Of a stretch of DNA of 35,699 nucleotides, positions 15,505 to 24,181 are shown piece by piece (the stretch's first letter is position 1; each line of letters starts with the position of its first letter). Under the pieces are notes generated by a model. That model searched no databases. It was not told where the DNA came from and saw only the letters and a list, made by a program, of their open reading frames with translations. The position numbers and the translations under genes were made by a program. This DNA comes from Pseudomonas sp. (GTDB lineage Bacteria > Pseudomonadota > Gammaproteobacteria > Pseudomonadales > Pseudomonadaceae). The stretch spans positions 1 to 35,699 of the forward strand of contig NZ_JAUYGD010000035.1 in the NCBI RefSeq assembly GCF_030690725.1. The letters are read 5' to 3'.

Positions 15505-15939
15505 ATGAACCTTTACCGTCACCCGCCGGCTGCGGCCGCCAAGGCGTTGCTGGCCGCTGCCGGACTGCCAACAGCCGACCTTGCAGCCGAACACTTCGCG
15601 CACTTTATCGCCACCGGCCCGACGCACGCTCCCGAAGCGCTGATTGGCCTGCAGCCTTATGGCGAGGTGGCGCTGCTGCGCTCACTGGTGGTCAGCCCCG
15701 AAGCGCGCGGCAAGGGTTATGGCAGCGCGCTGGTTGCCGAGATAGAAGCCTATGCACAGCAACTCGGCGTACGCGAGCTGTACCTGCTGACCAACACTGC
15801 CGAAGCCTTCTTCGGCCGCCGTGGTTACAGCAGCGTCGAGCGAGCCGACGTGCCTGAAGTGATTCGCCAGACAGCCGAATTCTCCAGCCTCTGCCCTGCC
15901 ACTGCGGTGTGTATGCACAAGCGGATCGAGGCGCGCTGA
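15505..15939 (+). CDS. arsN2: GNAT acetyltransferase, ArsN2-like
   Basis: 144 residues. Blocks LLAAAGLPTADL, ALIGLQPYGEVALLRSLVVSPEARGKGYGSALV (acetyl-CoA binding RGKGYG), LYLLTNTAEAFFGRRGY and AEFSSLCPATAVCMHK match the ArsN2 family linked to arsenic resistance. In that family the enzyme is thought to acetylate an arsenic-containing amino acid such as arsinothricin, but many relatives lie outside ars operons. No other ars gene is near. ATG 15505 is the family start; the frame is open upstream. The end overlaps the ATPase gene by one base. Symbol is by similarity only. Confidence 0.75.
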   Translation: MNLYRHPPAAAAKALLAAAGLPTADLAAEHFAHFIATGPTHAPEALIGLQPYGEVALLRSLVVSPEARGKGYGSALVAEIEAYAQQLGVRELYLLTNTAEAFFGRRGYSSVERADVPEVIRQTAEFSSLCPATAVCMHKRIEAR

Positions 15940-17060
15940 TGGACTGCAGCTCCCCGCTCGCCGCCTACCAACAGGCCATCGACCGCGACGGTTTTAAATC
16001 CGACCCGGCGCAGTGGCAGGCCGCCCAGGCCCTGCACGACTGTCACCAGGCCTTGCACCAGGCCACACCAACGCATCCAATCAACGGGGTGTATCTGTGG
16101 GGGCCGGTTGGCCGTGGCAAGACCTGGCTGATGGACAGCTTTTACAAAGGCCTGAAAGTCCCGGCGCGGCGTCAGCACTTTCACCACTTTATGCGCTGGG
16201 TGCATATGCGCCTGTTTCAGCTCACCGGCACGCCGGACCCGCTGCAGGCCCTGGCCGTGGAGCTGAGCCTTGAGGTGCGCGTGCTGTGCTTCGATGAGCT
16301 GTTTGTCAGCGATATCGGCGATGCGATTATTCTCGGCCGGCTGTTTCAGGTGATGTTCGAACAGGGCGTGGTGCTGGTGGCCACCTCCAACCAGCCGCCT
16401 GAACTGCTGTATGCCGAAGGCTTTAACCGCGAGCGCTTTCTACCTGCGGTGGCCGCCCTGCAGCGGCATATGCAGGTGGTGAGCATCAACGGCGAGCAAG
16501 ACCATCGCCTGCACCCAGGCGCCGCGCATACCCGTTACTGGGTTGCCACGCCTGGACTGCCCAGTGTGCTGAGCCGGACCTTTAGCCAGCTGGCCGCAGG
16601 CCGGCCCAGCAGTGATCAGCCCCTCTACCTGGGTAACCGCAGCGTGCAGGCCTTGCGCCACTGCGACGGCGTGCTCTGGTGCCGCTTTGCCGATCTGTGC
16701 GAGCAGCCCTTGGCCGCGCCAGACTTTATCACCCTGTGCGACCGCTTCCAGGCCATTCTGCTTAGCGAGGTGCCCAACCTGAGCAGCCCGCAACGCGCGG
16801 CGAAGATTGCCCGCGGCACCGAAGATGGCGTTGAGCGGGTGCAGGCCGGTGACCGCCAGTTACCCGCCCTGTCGGTCAAGGATGACAGCGTGCGACGCTT
16901 TATCGCCCTGGTGGATGAGTGCTACGACCGCAAGGTGCCGCTGTACCTCGAAGCCCAGGTGCCGCTCGCCGAACTCTATACCGAGGGCTACCTGAGCTTC
17001 GCCTTTCGCCGCACCCTAAGCCGCTTGCAGGAGATGCAGCTGCAGCGCTTCGGGGCTTAA
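15939..17060 (+). CDS. zapE: AFG1/ZapE-like AAA ATPase
   Basis: 373 residues. Walker A GPVGRGKT (55-62), Walker B VLCFDELFVSD (Asp119, Glu120), sensor region VATSNQPPELLYAEGFNRERFLPAV, and the C-terminal SFAFRRTLSRLQEM. These are diagnostic of the AFG1/ZapE family; E. coli ZapE acts at the division ring under stress. The start at 15939 overlaps the arsN2-like stop (TGATG), indicating co-translation. The middle (about 215-260) carries AGRPSSDQPLYLGNRSVQALRHCDGVLWCRFADLCEQPLAAPDF-type text typical of the family. It may be a second paralogue in this genome rather than the main zapE, because the N-terminus differs from the usual Pseudomonas ZapE as I remember it. Confidence 0.8.
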   Translation: MDCSSPLAAYQQAIDRDGFKSDPAQWQAAQALHDCHQALHQATPTHPINGVYLWGPVGRGKTWLMDSFYKGLKVPARRQHFHHFMRWVHMRLFQLTGTPDPLQALAVELSLEVRVLCFDELFVSDIGDAIILGRLFQVMFEQGVVLVATSNQPPELLYAEGFNRERFLPAVAALQRHMQVVSINGEQDHRLHPGAAHTRYWVATPGLPSVLSRTFSQLAAGRPSSDQPLYLGNRSVQALRHCDGVLWCRFADLCEQPLAAPDFITLCDRFQAILLSEVPNLSSPQRAAKIARGTEDGVERVQAGDRQLPALSVKDDSVRRFIALVDECYDRKVPLYLEAQVPLAELYTEGYLSFAFRRTLSRLQEMQLQRFGA

Positions 17061-17132
17061 TCGAGGGCCATGCACCAGTTAAGTGTTGAAGTCTGTGGGC
17101 CCACCAGATGATGCCTGGAGGCGCAGTAATCC

Positions 17133-17296
17133 GTAGGGTGGGTTAGGCGCATGACCACAGGCGATCCGGTGATGCGCAATCCGTTGCGCCGTAACCCACC
17201 AGAGCTGGCAGACCGACTAACGCTTGGTGGGTTACGTGGCGCACCAATACCGCAGTGACCTTGCTAACTTGTCTCTGCGCCACTAACCCACCCTAC
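17133..17296. repeat. GTAGGGTGGGTTAG-type inverted repeat
   Basis: Outer arms begin GTAGGGTGGGTTAG (17133) and end CTAACCCACCCTAC (17296), with inner GTAACCCACCA/TGGTGGGTTAC arms. A recurrent intergenic palindrome type in gammaproteobacteria. The remaining bases of the 17061-17344 gap show no gene. Confidence 0.65.
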
Positions 17297-17344
17297 GAAA
17301 ACTGCGTGCAACACGTAACTGGGCATGCCTTAAAGCACGGCTTA

Positions 17345-18745
17345 TCAAGCCTGCATGGCCCAACCATGCACACTCATCGCCGCCTGGCGCAGGGCTTCCG
17401 AGCGGGTTGGGTGTGGATGGCAAATCAGCGCAATATCTTCGGCCGAAGCGCTGAACTCCAGTGCCACGCAGTACTCGCCGATCAGCTCGCCGGCGCTGGG
17501 GCCGATGATATGCACGCCGAGAATCTGGTCGGTGCGCTCATCGGCCAGCACTTTGACGAAGCCTTCGGCCTCGTGATTGATCTTCGCCCGGCTGTTGGCG
17601 GTAAAGGGAAATTTGCCGACCTTGTAGGCGCGCCCTTCGGCCTTCAACTGCTCCTCGGTCTTACCCACAGTGGCGACTTCCGGCTTGGTGTAGATCACTC
17701 CGGGAATCGCCTCGTAATTGACCTCGGCAGCATGCCCGGCGATGCGCTCGATACAGGCGATGGCTTCATCTTCGGCCTTGTGCGCGAGCATTGGTCCTGA
17801 GGTCACGTCGCCGATAATCCAGATGCCCGGCACGCCGCTTTTGTGCTGCTGGTTTTCCAGCATGCCGCGCTTGTCGGTGGCGAGACCCACGGTTTCCAAA
17901 CCCAGGCCGGCGGTATAGGGGCGGCGACCGATGGCCACCAGCACATAGTCGGCCTGTAGTTGCTCGACAGCGCCGCCGGCAGCCGGCTGTAGCTCAAGGG
18001 TCACGCCTTTGGCCGTGGCCTTGGCGGCGCTGACCTTGGTGGCCAGTTTGAAATTCATGCCCTGCTTGCTCAGGGTGCGCTGTAGGGTTTTCGCGGTTTC
18101 GTTATCCAGGCCTGGGCAAATGCGGTCGAGGTATTCCACCACCGTCACTTCGCTGCCCAAGCGCCGCCACACCGAACCCAGTTCCAGGCCGATCACCCCA
18201 GCCCCGATCACCACCAGATGCTTGGGCACATCGGGCAGAGCCAGCGCGCCGGTGGAGTCGAGGATGCGCTGATTATCAATGGTCACCCCAGGCAACGGCG
18301 TCGGCTCCGAGCCAGTGGCAATCACGATGTCCTTGGCCTGCAGCTCATGCACGCTGCCATCGGCGAGGGTCACCGTGACCTTGCCCGGCCCATTCAAACG
18401 GCCCCAGCCCTTGATCCACTCGACCTTGTTCTTGCGAAACAGAAACTCGATGCCCTTGGTCAGCGCCGTTACGCTCTCATCCTTCTGCTTCATCATCTGC
18501 GCCAGATTGAGCGTCGGCGTAACCTCGATGCCGAGGTTATTCAGCTCGCCGCTGGTCGCCGCCTCATACAACTCCGAGGCATGCAGCAACGCCTTCGACG
18601 GCATGCAGCCGACATTCAGGCAGGTGCCGCCCAGGGTTTCGCGGCCCTCGATACAGGCGACTTTCAGGCCCAGTTGCCCGGCACGGATGGCCGCGTTGTA
18701 GCCGCCGGGGCCGCCACCGATGATCAGCACGTCATAGTTGCTCAT
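17345..18745 (-). CDS. lpd3: Dihydrolipoyl dehydrogenase (Lpd3 type)
   Basis: 466 residues. FAD-binding GGGPGG (10-15), redox disulfide Cys42 and Cys47 in GGTCLNVGCMPSK, NAD-binding GAGVIGLELGSVW, second FAD motif GIWIIGDVTSGPMLAHKAEDE, and the active-site His-Glu pair in the C-terminal HPHPTRSEAL. The reading frame is open 40 codons upstream, but ATG 18745 has AGGAG at the right spacing and gives the usual MSNYDV start. Sequence looks like the stand-alone Lpd3 of P. aeruginosa. Pyruvate or 2-oxoglutarate dehydrogenase subunits are not adjacent, so which complex it serves is open. Confidence 0.9.
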   Translation of the reverse strand: MSNYDVLIIGGGPGGYNAAIRAGQLGLKVACIEGRETLGGTCLNVGCMPSKALLHASELYEAATSGELNNLGIEVTPTLNLAQMMKQKDESVTALTKGIEFLFRKNKVEWIKGWGRLNGPGKVTVTLADGSVHELQAKDIVIATGSEPTPLPGVTIDNQRILDSTGALALPDVPKHLVVIGAGVIGLELGSVWRRLGSEVTVVEYLDRICPGLDNETAKTLQRTLSKQGMNFKLATKVSAAKATAKGVTLELQPAAGGAVEQLQADYVLVAIGRRPYTAGLGLETVGLATDKRGMLENQQHKSGVPGIWIIGDVTSGPMLAHKAEDEAIACIERIAGHAAEVNYEAIPGVIYTKPEVATVGKTEEQLKAEGRAYKVGKFPFTANSRAKINHEAEGFVKVLADERTDQILGVHIIGPSAGELIGEYCVALEFSASAEDIALICHPHPTRSEALRQAAMSVHGWAMQA

Positions 18746-18762
18746 GGAATTGCTCCTAGGGT

Positions 18763-19971
18763 TTAGCCAACCAGCGCCGCGTTCGCTGCCGGCCGTGGGC
18801 GCAGCAGGTGGAAGGCGCAGAACGCCGCAACGGCGAATAAACTGTTCAGCAACACCATAGGCCAAGCCGAGCCATCCGCCAGCAGGCTGAGCAGGACGCC
18901 GCTGCAGGTGGCACCGGCCATTTGCGCAAAGCCCATAAAGCCTGCAGCCAGACCGGCGCGGTGGGCATTGGGGATCACCGCGCCAGCCACCGATGCCGGC
19001 AGCAACATGCCGCCGCCCAGGGTGACCAACACCTGGGGCAACGACAGGCCGAGCAATGACAAACCAAACAGCAGATAAATCGCCAAAGTGGCCAGGGCGC
19101 CGCTTACCACCAGCGCCGCGCCTATGCCGACTATCTTCTCCGGGCCCAACTGCAGAATGCGCCGCTGAGTAAACAGCGCGCCGGCGATCAGCGCCGAAAC
19201 AATCGCCGCGAAGGTAATGCCGTATTGCGCCGGGCTCAGCCCGAGCAGGCCGACATACACAGCCGAAGACCCGGCAACTACCGCAAACATCGCGCCATAG
19301 GTGCAGGCCAGCGTCAGGGCCAGCGCGCGGAACGAAGCGGCGCGCAGCAGATCGGCATAGTTACCGGCCAGGCTGCCCAGTTGCCCGGCCTGCGGGTCGA
19401 GTTGCCGATTGCTTTCGCGGTACAAGCCCAACACCGCAGCCACGATGGCAACGCCGACCAGCAGTGCCAGGGCAATCGGCGCACGCCAGCCGCCATACAG
19501 CGTCAGCACGCCGCCCAGCATCGGCGACAGGACGATGGCGCAGAGCATGCCGATCACCGTCAGCGCCAATGCCGGCCCAGCCTGCGCCTGCCACACATCG
19601 CGAACGATGGCCCGCGCCAGCACCAATGCCGCGCAGGCACCAAGCCCCTGCAACACGCGGGCGGCAATAAATTCACCCATGCTGCTGGCCAGCAGCATCC
19701 ACAGGGTCGCGAGCAGATAAACCAGCAACCCGGCGATCAGCACCGGACGCCGGCCGATGCGATCCGACAGCGGACCGAGCAATAACTGGCCCAGGCCAAA
19801 GGCGGCAACGAAAGCCGATAAGGCCAGCAGGCTGCTGCCGGGGCGCGCGCTCATGATCAGTTCGATAGCGCCCAGGCTGGGGATGATCAGCTGAGTGGAA
19901 ATCTCTCCAAGGGCGGTCAGGGCCACCAAAATCAGCAGCAGGCTGCGCGACGGCAAGGGATAACGAGGCAT
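18763..19971 (-). CDS. Bcr/CflA-type MFS drug efflux transporter
   Basis: 402 residues from ATG 19971, with about twelve membrane spans. The TM2-TM3 loop LLGPLSDRIGRRPVLIAGLLVY is the MFS signature, and the N-terminal ALGEISTQLIIPSLGAIE resembles Bcr/CflA pumps (with ...ARAIVRDVW in TM4-5). The frame extends to ATG 20031, but that has no RBS and lies in AT-rich DNA that looks like the promoter; AGGA precedes 19971. It is divergent from the thioesterase gene, with a candidate operator between. Substrate unknown. Confidence 0.82.
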   Translation of the reverse strand: MPRYPLPSRSLLLILVALTALGEISTQLIIPSLGAIELIMSARPGSSLLALSAFVAAFGLGQLLLGPLSDRIGRRPVLIAGLLVYLLATLWMLLASSMGEFIAARVLQGLGACAALVLARAIVRDVWQAQAGPALALTVIGMLCAIVLSPMLGGVLTLYGGWRAPIALALLVGVAIVAAVLGLYRESNRQLDPQAGQLGSLAGNYADLLRAASFRALALTLACTYGAMFAVVAGSSAVYVGLLGLSPAQYGITFAAIVSALIAGALFTQRRILQLGPEKIVGIGAALVVSGALATLAIYLLFGLSLLGLSLPQVLVTLGGGMLLPASVAGAVIPNAHRAGLAAGFMGFAQMAGATCSGVLLSLLADGSAWPMVLLNSLFAVAAFCAFHLLRPRPAANAALVG

Positions 19972-20046
19972 GGGCGTGGGTCCTGTGATCACGGGCTGGC
20001 GTGGTTCGCCAAACTTTAATATTTCAACCATAATACAAACAATTAA

Positions 20047-20060
20047 ATTACGCTTGTAAT
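20047..20060. promoter_or_regulatory. Candidate operator between MFS pump and thioesterase
   Basis: ATTAC-GCTT-GTAAT, an inverted repeat in the AT-rich 120-bp divergent promoter region. It could be bound by the TetR regulator encoded at 20713. Short and AT-rich, so only suggestive. Confidence 0.35.
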
Positions 20061-20091
20061 TTTAAAACCAGAACAAACAGAGGCCCGCCCC

Positions 20092-20673
20092 ATGAGCACT
20101 CCATCACGCGAAGAAAAACTGGCCGAATGGCTCGCCGCCGAACAGGCCATGCGCGCCAGCCTCGGTGCACCCGGCAGCATGAGCCTGGCGCAGGTCAGCG
20201 AACTGTTGCCGCAGGAATTCTTTGACGGCATCGGCCGCGGTGAACTGCCCTCGCCGCCCATCGGCCATCTGCTGGATTTTGTCCCGCTGGAGTGGTCATC
20301 CGGGCGCTTCGTCTTTCAGGGCACACCCGATGCGCGCCACTACAACCCGCTGGGCAGCGTGCACGGCGGCTATGCCGCCACCCTGCTCGACTCCTGCATG
20401 GGCTGCGCCATCCACACCCAATTGCAGCGTGGCCAGGGTTACACCACCACTGACCTACGCATCAGCTACATCCGTGCCCTCAGCACCAAGGTCGGCCCGA
20501 TCCGCGCCGAAGGCCGCATCGTGCACATCGGCCGCACCACCGCGCTGGCCGAAGGGCGCATCTACGATGTCGACGACCGCCTGTACGCCGTCGGCTCAAC
20601 CACCTGCCTGATTCTCAGCATGCCTGGGGCAGCGCCTACACCCGGCACTGAAACACCGGGTCGAAGCGAGTAA
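20092..20673 (+). CDS. PaaI-family hotdog thioesterase
   Basis: 193 residues. The hotdog domain is at about 60-175: ARHYNPLGSVHGGYAATLLDSCMGCAI contains the HGG motif and the helix with the acidic residue used by PaaI-type acyl-CoA thioesterases, followed by YTTTDLRISYIRALSTKVGPIRAEGRIVHIGRTTALAEGRIYD. The N-terminal about 55 residues are an extension outside the domain. Start at ATG 20092, weak RBS. The TetR gene begins 39 bases after its stop and may share the transcript. Substrate acyl group unknown. Confidence 0.85.
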   Translation: MSTPSREEKLAEWLAAEQAMRASLGAPGSMSLAQVSELLPQEFFDGIGRGELPSPPIGHLLDFVPLEWSSGRFVFQGTPDARHYNPLGSVHGGYAATLLDSCMGCAIHTQLQRGQGYTTTDLRISYIRALSTKVGPIRAEGRIVHIGRTTALAEGRIYDVDDRLYAVGSTTCLILSMPGAAPTPGTETPGRSE

Positions 20674-20712
20674 GATGGCAGGCAACATCTGAAACCAGCG
20701 GCCAGGTACTCC

Positions 20713-21291
20713 ATGCGATATTCCGAAGACCACAAAGCCCAGACCCATCAGCGCATCATCGAAGAGGCCGCACGCCTGTTCCGCCGCGACGGCGTTGGCG
20801 CCACCGGCCTGCAGCCGCTGATGAAAACCCTGGGCCTGACCCATGGCGGCTTCTACGCCCACTTCAAATCAAAAGATGAGCTGGTGGAAACCGCTCTGCG
20901 TCACAGTGCTGACAAGCTGACGGCGGTCACCAACGAGATGGCCAACAGCGATAAACCGCTGACCCGCCTAATCAGCGGCTACCTGTCGTCCGCCCACCGC
21001 GCCGATCCGGGCGATGGCTGCCCACTGCCGACCATGTCCGCCGAGCTAGGCCAGCGCGGCGCACCCAGCCCGGTGACCGATGAGCTGATCCGCGACCGCC
21101 TGCACACCATCGAAGCCGGCCTTAGCGTTGAGCACGCCGATGAACAGAGCGTGCTGATTCTTAGCGCCATGGTTGGCGCCCTGCTGCTGTCACGCAGCGT
21201 AAGCGACCCGGAACTGTCTGACCGATTGCTGAAAACCACCCGCCGCCTGCTGATCGAGCAGAACACTGACGACGCAGCGCAACGCGCCTGA
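20713..21291 (+). CDS. TetR family transcriptional regulator
   Basis: 192 residues. N-terminal HTH: RIIEEAARLFRRDGVGATGLQPLMKTLGLTHGGFYAHFKSKDELVETAL (about 14-62), with the recognition helix LTHGGFYAHF. The C-terminal ligand domain contains GDGCPLPTMSAELGQRGAP, a string common in regulators of SDR and efflux genes. It lies between a thioesterase (same strand) and an SDR gene (convergent). It probably controls one or both of its neighbours. Confidence 0.88.
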   Translation: MRYSEDHKAQTHQRIIEEAARLFRRDGVGATGLQPLMKTLGLTHGGFYAHFKSKDELVETALRHSADKLTAVTNEMANSDKPLTRLISGYLSSAHRADPGDGCPLPTMSAELGQRGAPSPVTDELIRDRLHTIEAGLSVEHADEQSVLILSAMVGALLLSRSVSDPELSDRLLKTTRRLLIEQNTDDAAQRA

Positions 21292-21317
21292 TTGCAGAAA
21301 TTAGTGCCACAAAAACA

Positions 21318-21347
21318 AAAGCCCTGACTGTCTCCAGCCAGGGCTTT
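21318..21347. terminator. Bidirectional terminator between tetR and SDR
   Basis: Stem AAAGCCCTG (21318-21326) with CAGGGCTTT (21339-21347). On the minus strand it is followed by a T-rich tract (TTTGTTTTTG), fitting the end of the SDR transcript; on the plus strand it ends the tetR transcript more weakly. Confidence 0.8.
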
Positions 21348-21365
21348 CCTTGTTCAGCTAGCAGT

Positions 21366-22160
21366 TTACTTATAACGAGCCGCCGCACTGCTGTGCGACA
21401 GGTTCGGCGCCAGCTTGCCGCGAGCATCGGTAAAGGCCTGCCAGTCAGCGGCATCCGGCAGCGATGGAATGGTGATCAGCTCGCCCTGATCGAAACCGGC
21501 CAGCGCTGCATCGACCATTTCGCCGACCTCCATGATCATGCTCGCCGGCAGTGCCGAATCATCCATGCCGCTGCGCTCCCAGATCTCGGTGCGGGTAATC
21601 CCGGGCAATACAGCCTGCACCTGCAGGCCCTGGGCCTTCACTTCACCGTTAAGGGTCTGGGTCAGGCTCAGTACATAGGCCTTAGTGGCGCTGTACACGG
21701 CATTGAACATTTCCGGAGCCAAGGCCACCACCGAGGCGATATTGATAATTGCCCCACGCCCGGCGGCCGTGAAATTGGCAGCGGCTGCAGTGGACAGGTG
21801 GGTCAGCGAAACCACATTGAGCAGAATCATCCGATCGACGGTATCGAGATCGGCCTCAGCCAGTTGGCCGCTCATGGCCATACCGGCGTTATTGACCAGC
21901 GTGCTGATCGTCTTGTCGGTACGCAGGCGCTGGGTAACGGCATGCAGATCAGCCTTGTCAGTGAGGTCGGCCTTCAGCGCTTCAACCTTTACCCCGTACT
22001 GCTCGGTCAAACGCGCAGACAGGGCCTGCAGGCGCGGCAGATCGCGGGCCACCAGCAGCAGGTCGTAACCGCGCTGCGCCAGGCGCTCGGCGTAGGTAGC
22101 ACCAATGCCTGATGAAGCGCCGGTGATCAATGCAGTGCCTTTCTCGTTATGCGTGCTCAT
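21366..22160 (-). CDS. Short-chain dehydrogenase/reductase
   Basis: 264 residues. Cofactor motif TGASSGIG (14-21), NNAG (about 90-93), catalytic Ser in NIASVVALAPE and YSATK (Tyr-x-x-x-Lys, about 156-160). A classical SDR of the NADP-preferring kind (an Arg follows the second strand: LLLVARDLPRL). AGGAG precedes ATG 22160. A perfect AT palindrome lies about 70 bases upstream in the promoter. Substrate unknown; the TetR neighbour suggests induction by a hydrophobic ligand. Confidence 0.9.
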   Translation of the reverse strand: MSTHNEKGTALITGASSGIGATYAERLAQRGYDLLLVARDLPRLQALSARLTEQYGVKVEALKADLTDKADLHAVTQRLRTDKTISTLVNNAGMAMSGQLAEADLDTVDRMILLNVVSLTHLSTAAAANFTAAGRGAIINIASVVALAPEMFNAVYSATKAYVLSLTQTLNGEVKAQGLQVQAVLPGITRTEIWERSGMDDSALPASMIMEVGEMVDAALAGFDQGELITIPSLPDAADWQAFTDARGKLAPNLSHSSAAARYK

Positions 22161-22230
22161 GCTGCGTCTCCTGAGTGTACGGGGTAGGTAGGGTGTCTGG
22201 AGGTATAGTGCGCCAATTCATATTACATAC

Positions 22231-22246
22231 ATAATATAAATATTAT
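22231..22246. promoter_or_regulatory. AT-rich palindrome in the SDR promoter
   Basis: ATAATAT-AA-ATATTAT, a perfect 7-bp inverted repeat with a 2-base centre, inside a strongly AT-rich stretch (22220-22265) that must hold the SDR promoter. A good candidate TetR operator. Confidence 0.45.
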
Positions 22247-22344
22247 ATGTCGATCATAATAAAAACTATCGGCAGCTATTGCGCTGATATTCCGGGCGTC
22301 AAGCCCCAGGAAGTCAGGGTTAAGCGCCTGAACGCAGCACAAAA

Positions 22345-22378
22345 AAAAGCGGACAACCGGTGAAGGTTGTCCGCTTTT
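22345..22378 (-). terminator. Intrinsic terminator after ahpF
   Basis: A 14-bp stem (22345-22358 with 22365-22378, core GCGGACAACC) and a 6-base loop. On the minus strand it is followed by the remaining T residues of an eight-T run. Confidence 0.9.
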
Positions 22379-22400
22379 ATGCGACGTAGCGCGTCTAGCT

Positions 22401-23954
22401 TTAGCTGCGGATCAGATGATCGAAGGCGCTCAGGGAGGCCTTGGCGCCCTCGCCCATGGCAATCACGATCTGCTTGTACGGCACGGTAGTCACGTCACCT
22501 GCGGCAAACACCCCTGGGATATTGGTGGCGCCCTTGGCGTCGACAATGATCTCGCCGAAACGCGACAGCTCTACGCTGCCCTTGAGCCAGTCCGTGTTAG
22601 GCAGCAGGCCGATCTGCACGAAGATGCCTTCCAACTCGACGCTGTGCAGCTCTTCGCTAGTGCGATCCTTGTAGACGAGGGCATTAACCTTCTGGCCATC
22701 GCCTTTGACTTCGGTGGTCTGCGCGCTCTTGATCACGGTAACGTTCGCCAGGCTGTAGAGCTTCTTCTGCAGCACGGCATCGGCACGCAGGGTGTCGGCG
22801 AACTCCAGCAGGGTCACATGGGCGACGATACCGGCGAGATCAATCGCTGCTTCGACGCCGGAGTTACCGCCGCCGATCACCGCTACACGCTTGCCCTTGA
22901 ACAGCGGACCGTCGCAGTGCGGGCAGAAGCACACACCCTTGGCCTTGTATTCCTGCTCGCCCGGCACACCCATCTCGCGCCAGCGCGCGCCGGTGGAGAG
23001 GATCACGGTCTTGGCCTTGAGGCTGGAACCGTTCTCGAACTTCACCTCATGCAGACCGCCTGCGCTGCTCGCCGGAACGAGTGCGCTGGCACGCTGCAGG
23101 TTCATGATGTCGACTTCGTACTCACGCACGTGCTCTTCGAGGGCGCGTACCAGCTTCGGTCCTTCAGTTTCTTTCACCGAGATAAAGTTCTCGATGGCCA
23201 TGGTGTCCAGCACCTGACCGCCGAAACGCTCGGCAGCAATCGCGGTACGAATACCCTTGCGCGCAGCGTAGATGGCCGCCGCAGCGCCGGCTGGGCCACC
23301 GCCCACCACCAGCACGTCGAAGGCTTCTTTGGCGCTCATCTTCTCAGCGTCGCGGTTGGCTGCGCCGGTGTCGATCTTGGCGAGAATTTCCTTCACTTCC
23401 ATACGGCCGGAGGCAAACACCTCGCCGTTCAGATAGATGCTCGGCACGGCCATCACCTGGCGACGCTCGACTTCTTCCTGGAACAACGCACCGTCGATCG
23501 ACACGTTGCGGATATTCGGGTTGAGCACCGCCATCAGGTTCAGTGCCTGAACCACATCCGGGCAGTTCTGACAGGACAGCGAGTAGTAGGTCTCGAACTC
23601 GAACGAACCTTCGATGCTCTTGATCTGCTCGATGGTCTCAGCATCCAGCTTGGACGGGTGACCGCCCACCTGCAGCAGCGCCAGTACCAGCGAGGTGAAC
23701 TCGTGGCCCATGGGAATGCCGGCGAAGGTCAGACCGATGTTTGCGCCTGGGCGGTTCAGCGAGAACGACGGACGACGGGCGTCGCTACCATCGGTCTTCA
23801 GGGTGATCTTGTCGGTCAGGCCGACGATGGTTTGCAGCAGCTCAAGCAGCTCCTGGGATTTGGCACTGTCATCGAGGGACGCGACGATCTCGAACGGCAG
23901 GGTGACCTTTTCCAGGTAGGCCTTCAACTGGGTTTGCAGGTTAGCGTCCAACAT
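22401..23954 (-). CDS. ahpF: Alkyl hydroperoxide reductase subunit F
   Basis: 517 residues, the flavoprotein that passes electrons from NADH to AhpC. The N-terminal double-thioredoxin domain carries CQNC (Cys128, Cys131). The thioredoxin-reductase-like part has FAD motif [10 protein letters not shown] (about 218-227), redox CPHC (Cys344, Cys347) and NAD motif GGGNSG. Length is normal for AhpF. GAGGA precedes ATG 23954. ahpC lies upstream on the same strand, but 227 bases with a terminator and a repeat lie between, so ahpF may depend on read-through or its own promoter. Confidence 0.96.
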   Translation of the reverse strand: MLDANLQTQLKAYLEKVTLPFEIVASLDDSAKSQELLELLQTIVGLTDKITLKTDGSDARRPSFSLNRPGANIGLTFAGIPMGHEFTSLVLALLQVGGHPSKLDAETIEQIKSIEGSFEFETYYSLSCQNCPDVVQALNLMAVLNPNIRNVSIDGALFQEEVERRQVMAVPSIYLNGEVFASGRMEVKEILAKIDTGAANRDAEKMSAKEAFDVLVVGGGPAGAAAAIYAARKGIRTAIAAERFGGQVLDTMAIENFISVKETEGPKLVRALEEHVREYEVDIMNLQRASALVPASSAGGLHEVKFENGSSLKAKTVILSTGARWREMGVPGEQEYKAKGVCFCPHCDGPLFKGKRVAVIGGGNSGVEAAIDLAGIVAHVTLLEFADTLRADAVLQKKLYSLANVTVIKSAQTTEVKGDGQKVNALVYKDRTSEELHSVELEGIFVQIGLLPNTDWLKGSVELSRFGEIIVDAKGATNIPGVFAAGDVTTVPYKQIVIAMGEGAKASLSAFDHLIRS

Positions 23955-23986
23955 GGCGGATAGTCCTCAATGACAAAAATTCTGGG

Positions 23987-24069
23987 CAATAAAAAATTGT
24001 CAGGAACAATTTTTAACGTCGCGTCGCGACGGCCTACAGGGTGCTGCCATGAAATGGCAGGCAATAAAA
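23987..24069. repeat. Second copy of the intergenic repeat seen at 6483-6567
   Basis: Shares ATAAAAAATT...CAATTTTTAACGTCGCG...CGACGGCC...AGGGTG...ATGGCAGGC.ATAAAA with the copy after the hydrolase gene. Contains a hairpin AAAAATTG/CAATTTTT that is followed by TATTG on the minus strand, terminator-like, just before ahpF. As at 6567, it abuts a GC-rich hairpin whose T-run lies on the minus strand. Confidence 0.65.
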
Positions 24070-24095
24070 TGCCCGGGCGGATCGCGCCCGGGCAT
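24069..24095 (-). terminator. Terminator after ahpC
   Basis: An 11-bp stem, ATGCCCGGGCG (24069-24079) with CGCCCGGGCAT (24085-24095). On the minus strand TTTTATTG follows. A smaller hairpin at 24107-24125 (AGGGTCG/CGACCCT) precedes it. Probably ends most ahpC transcripts. Confidence 0.8.
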
Positions 24096-24181
24096 CGGGC
24101 ACCACTAGGGTCGGGTTGCGACCCTGACAGCGCTAAGTACTCACCACCCAGGGCCTAAGCCCAGGGAGGGTGTTGGCAGAT

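Noticed and set aside
15505..15939. Part of an arsenic-resistance operon
   Set aside because: No arsR, arsB, arsC, arsH or acr3 gene is near; only the acetyltransferase resembles an ars protein.
22416..23963. 515-codon plus-strand frame opposite ahpF
   Set aside because: Antisense shadow of ahpF; the real protein has all AhpF motifs and a good RBS.
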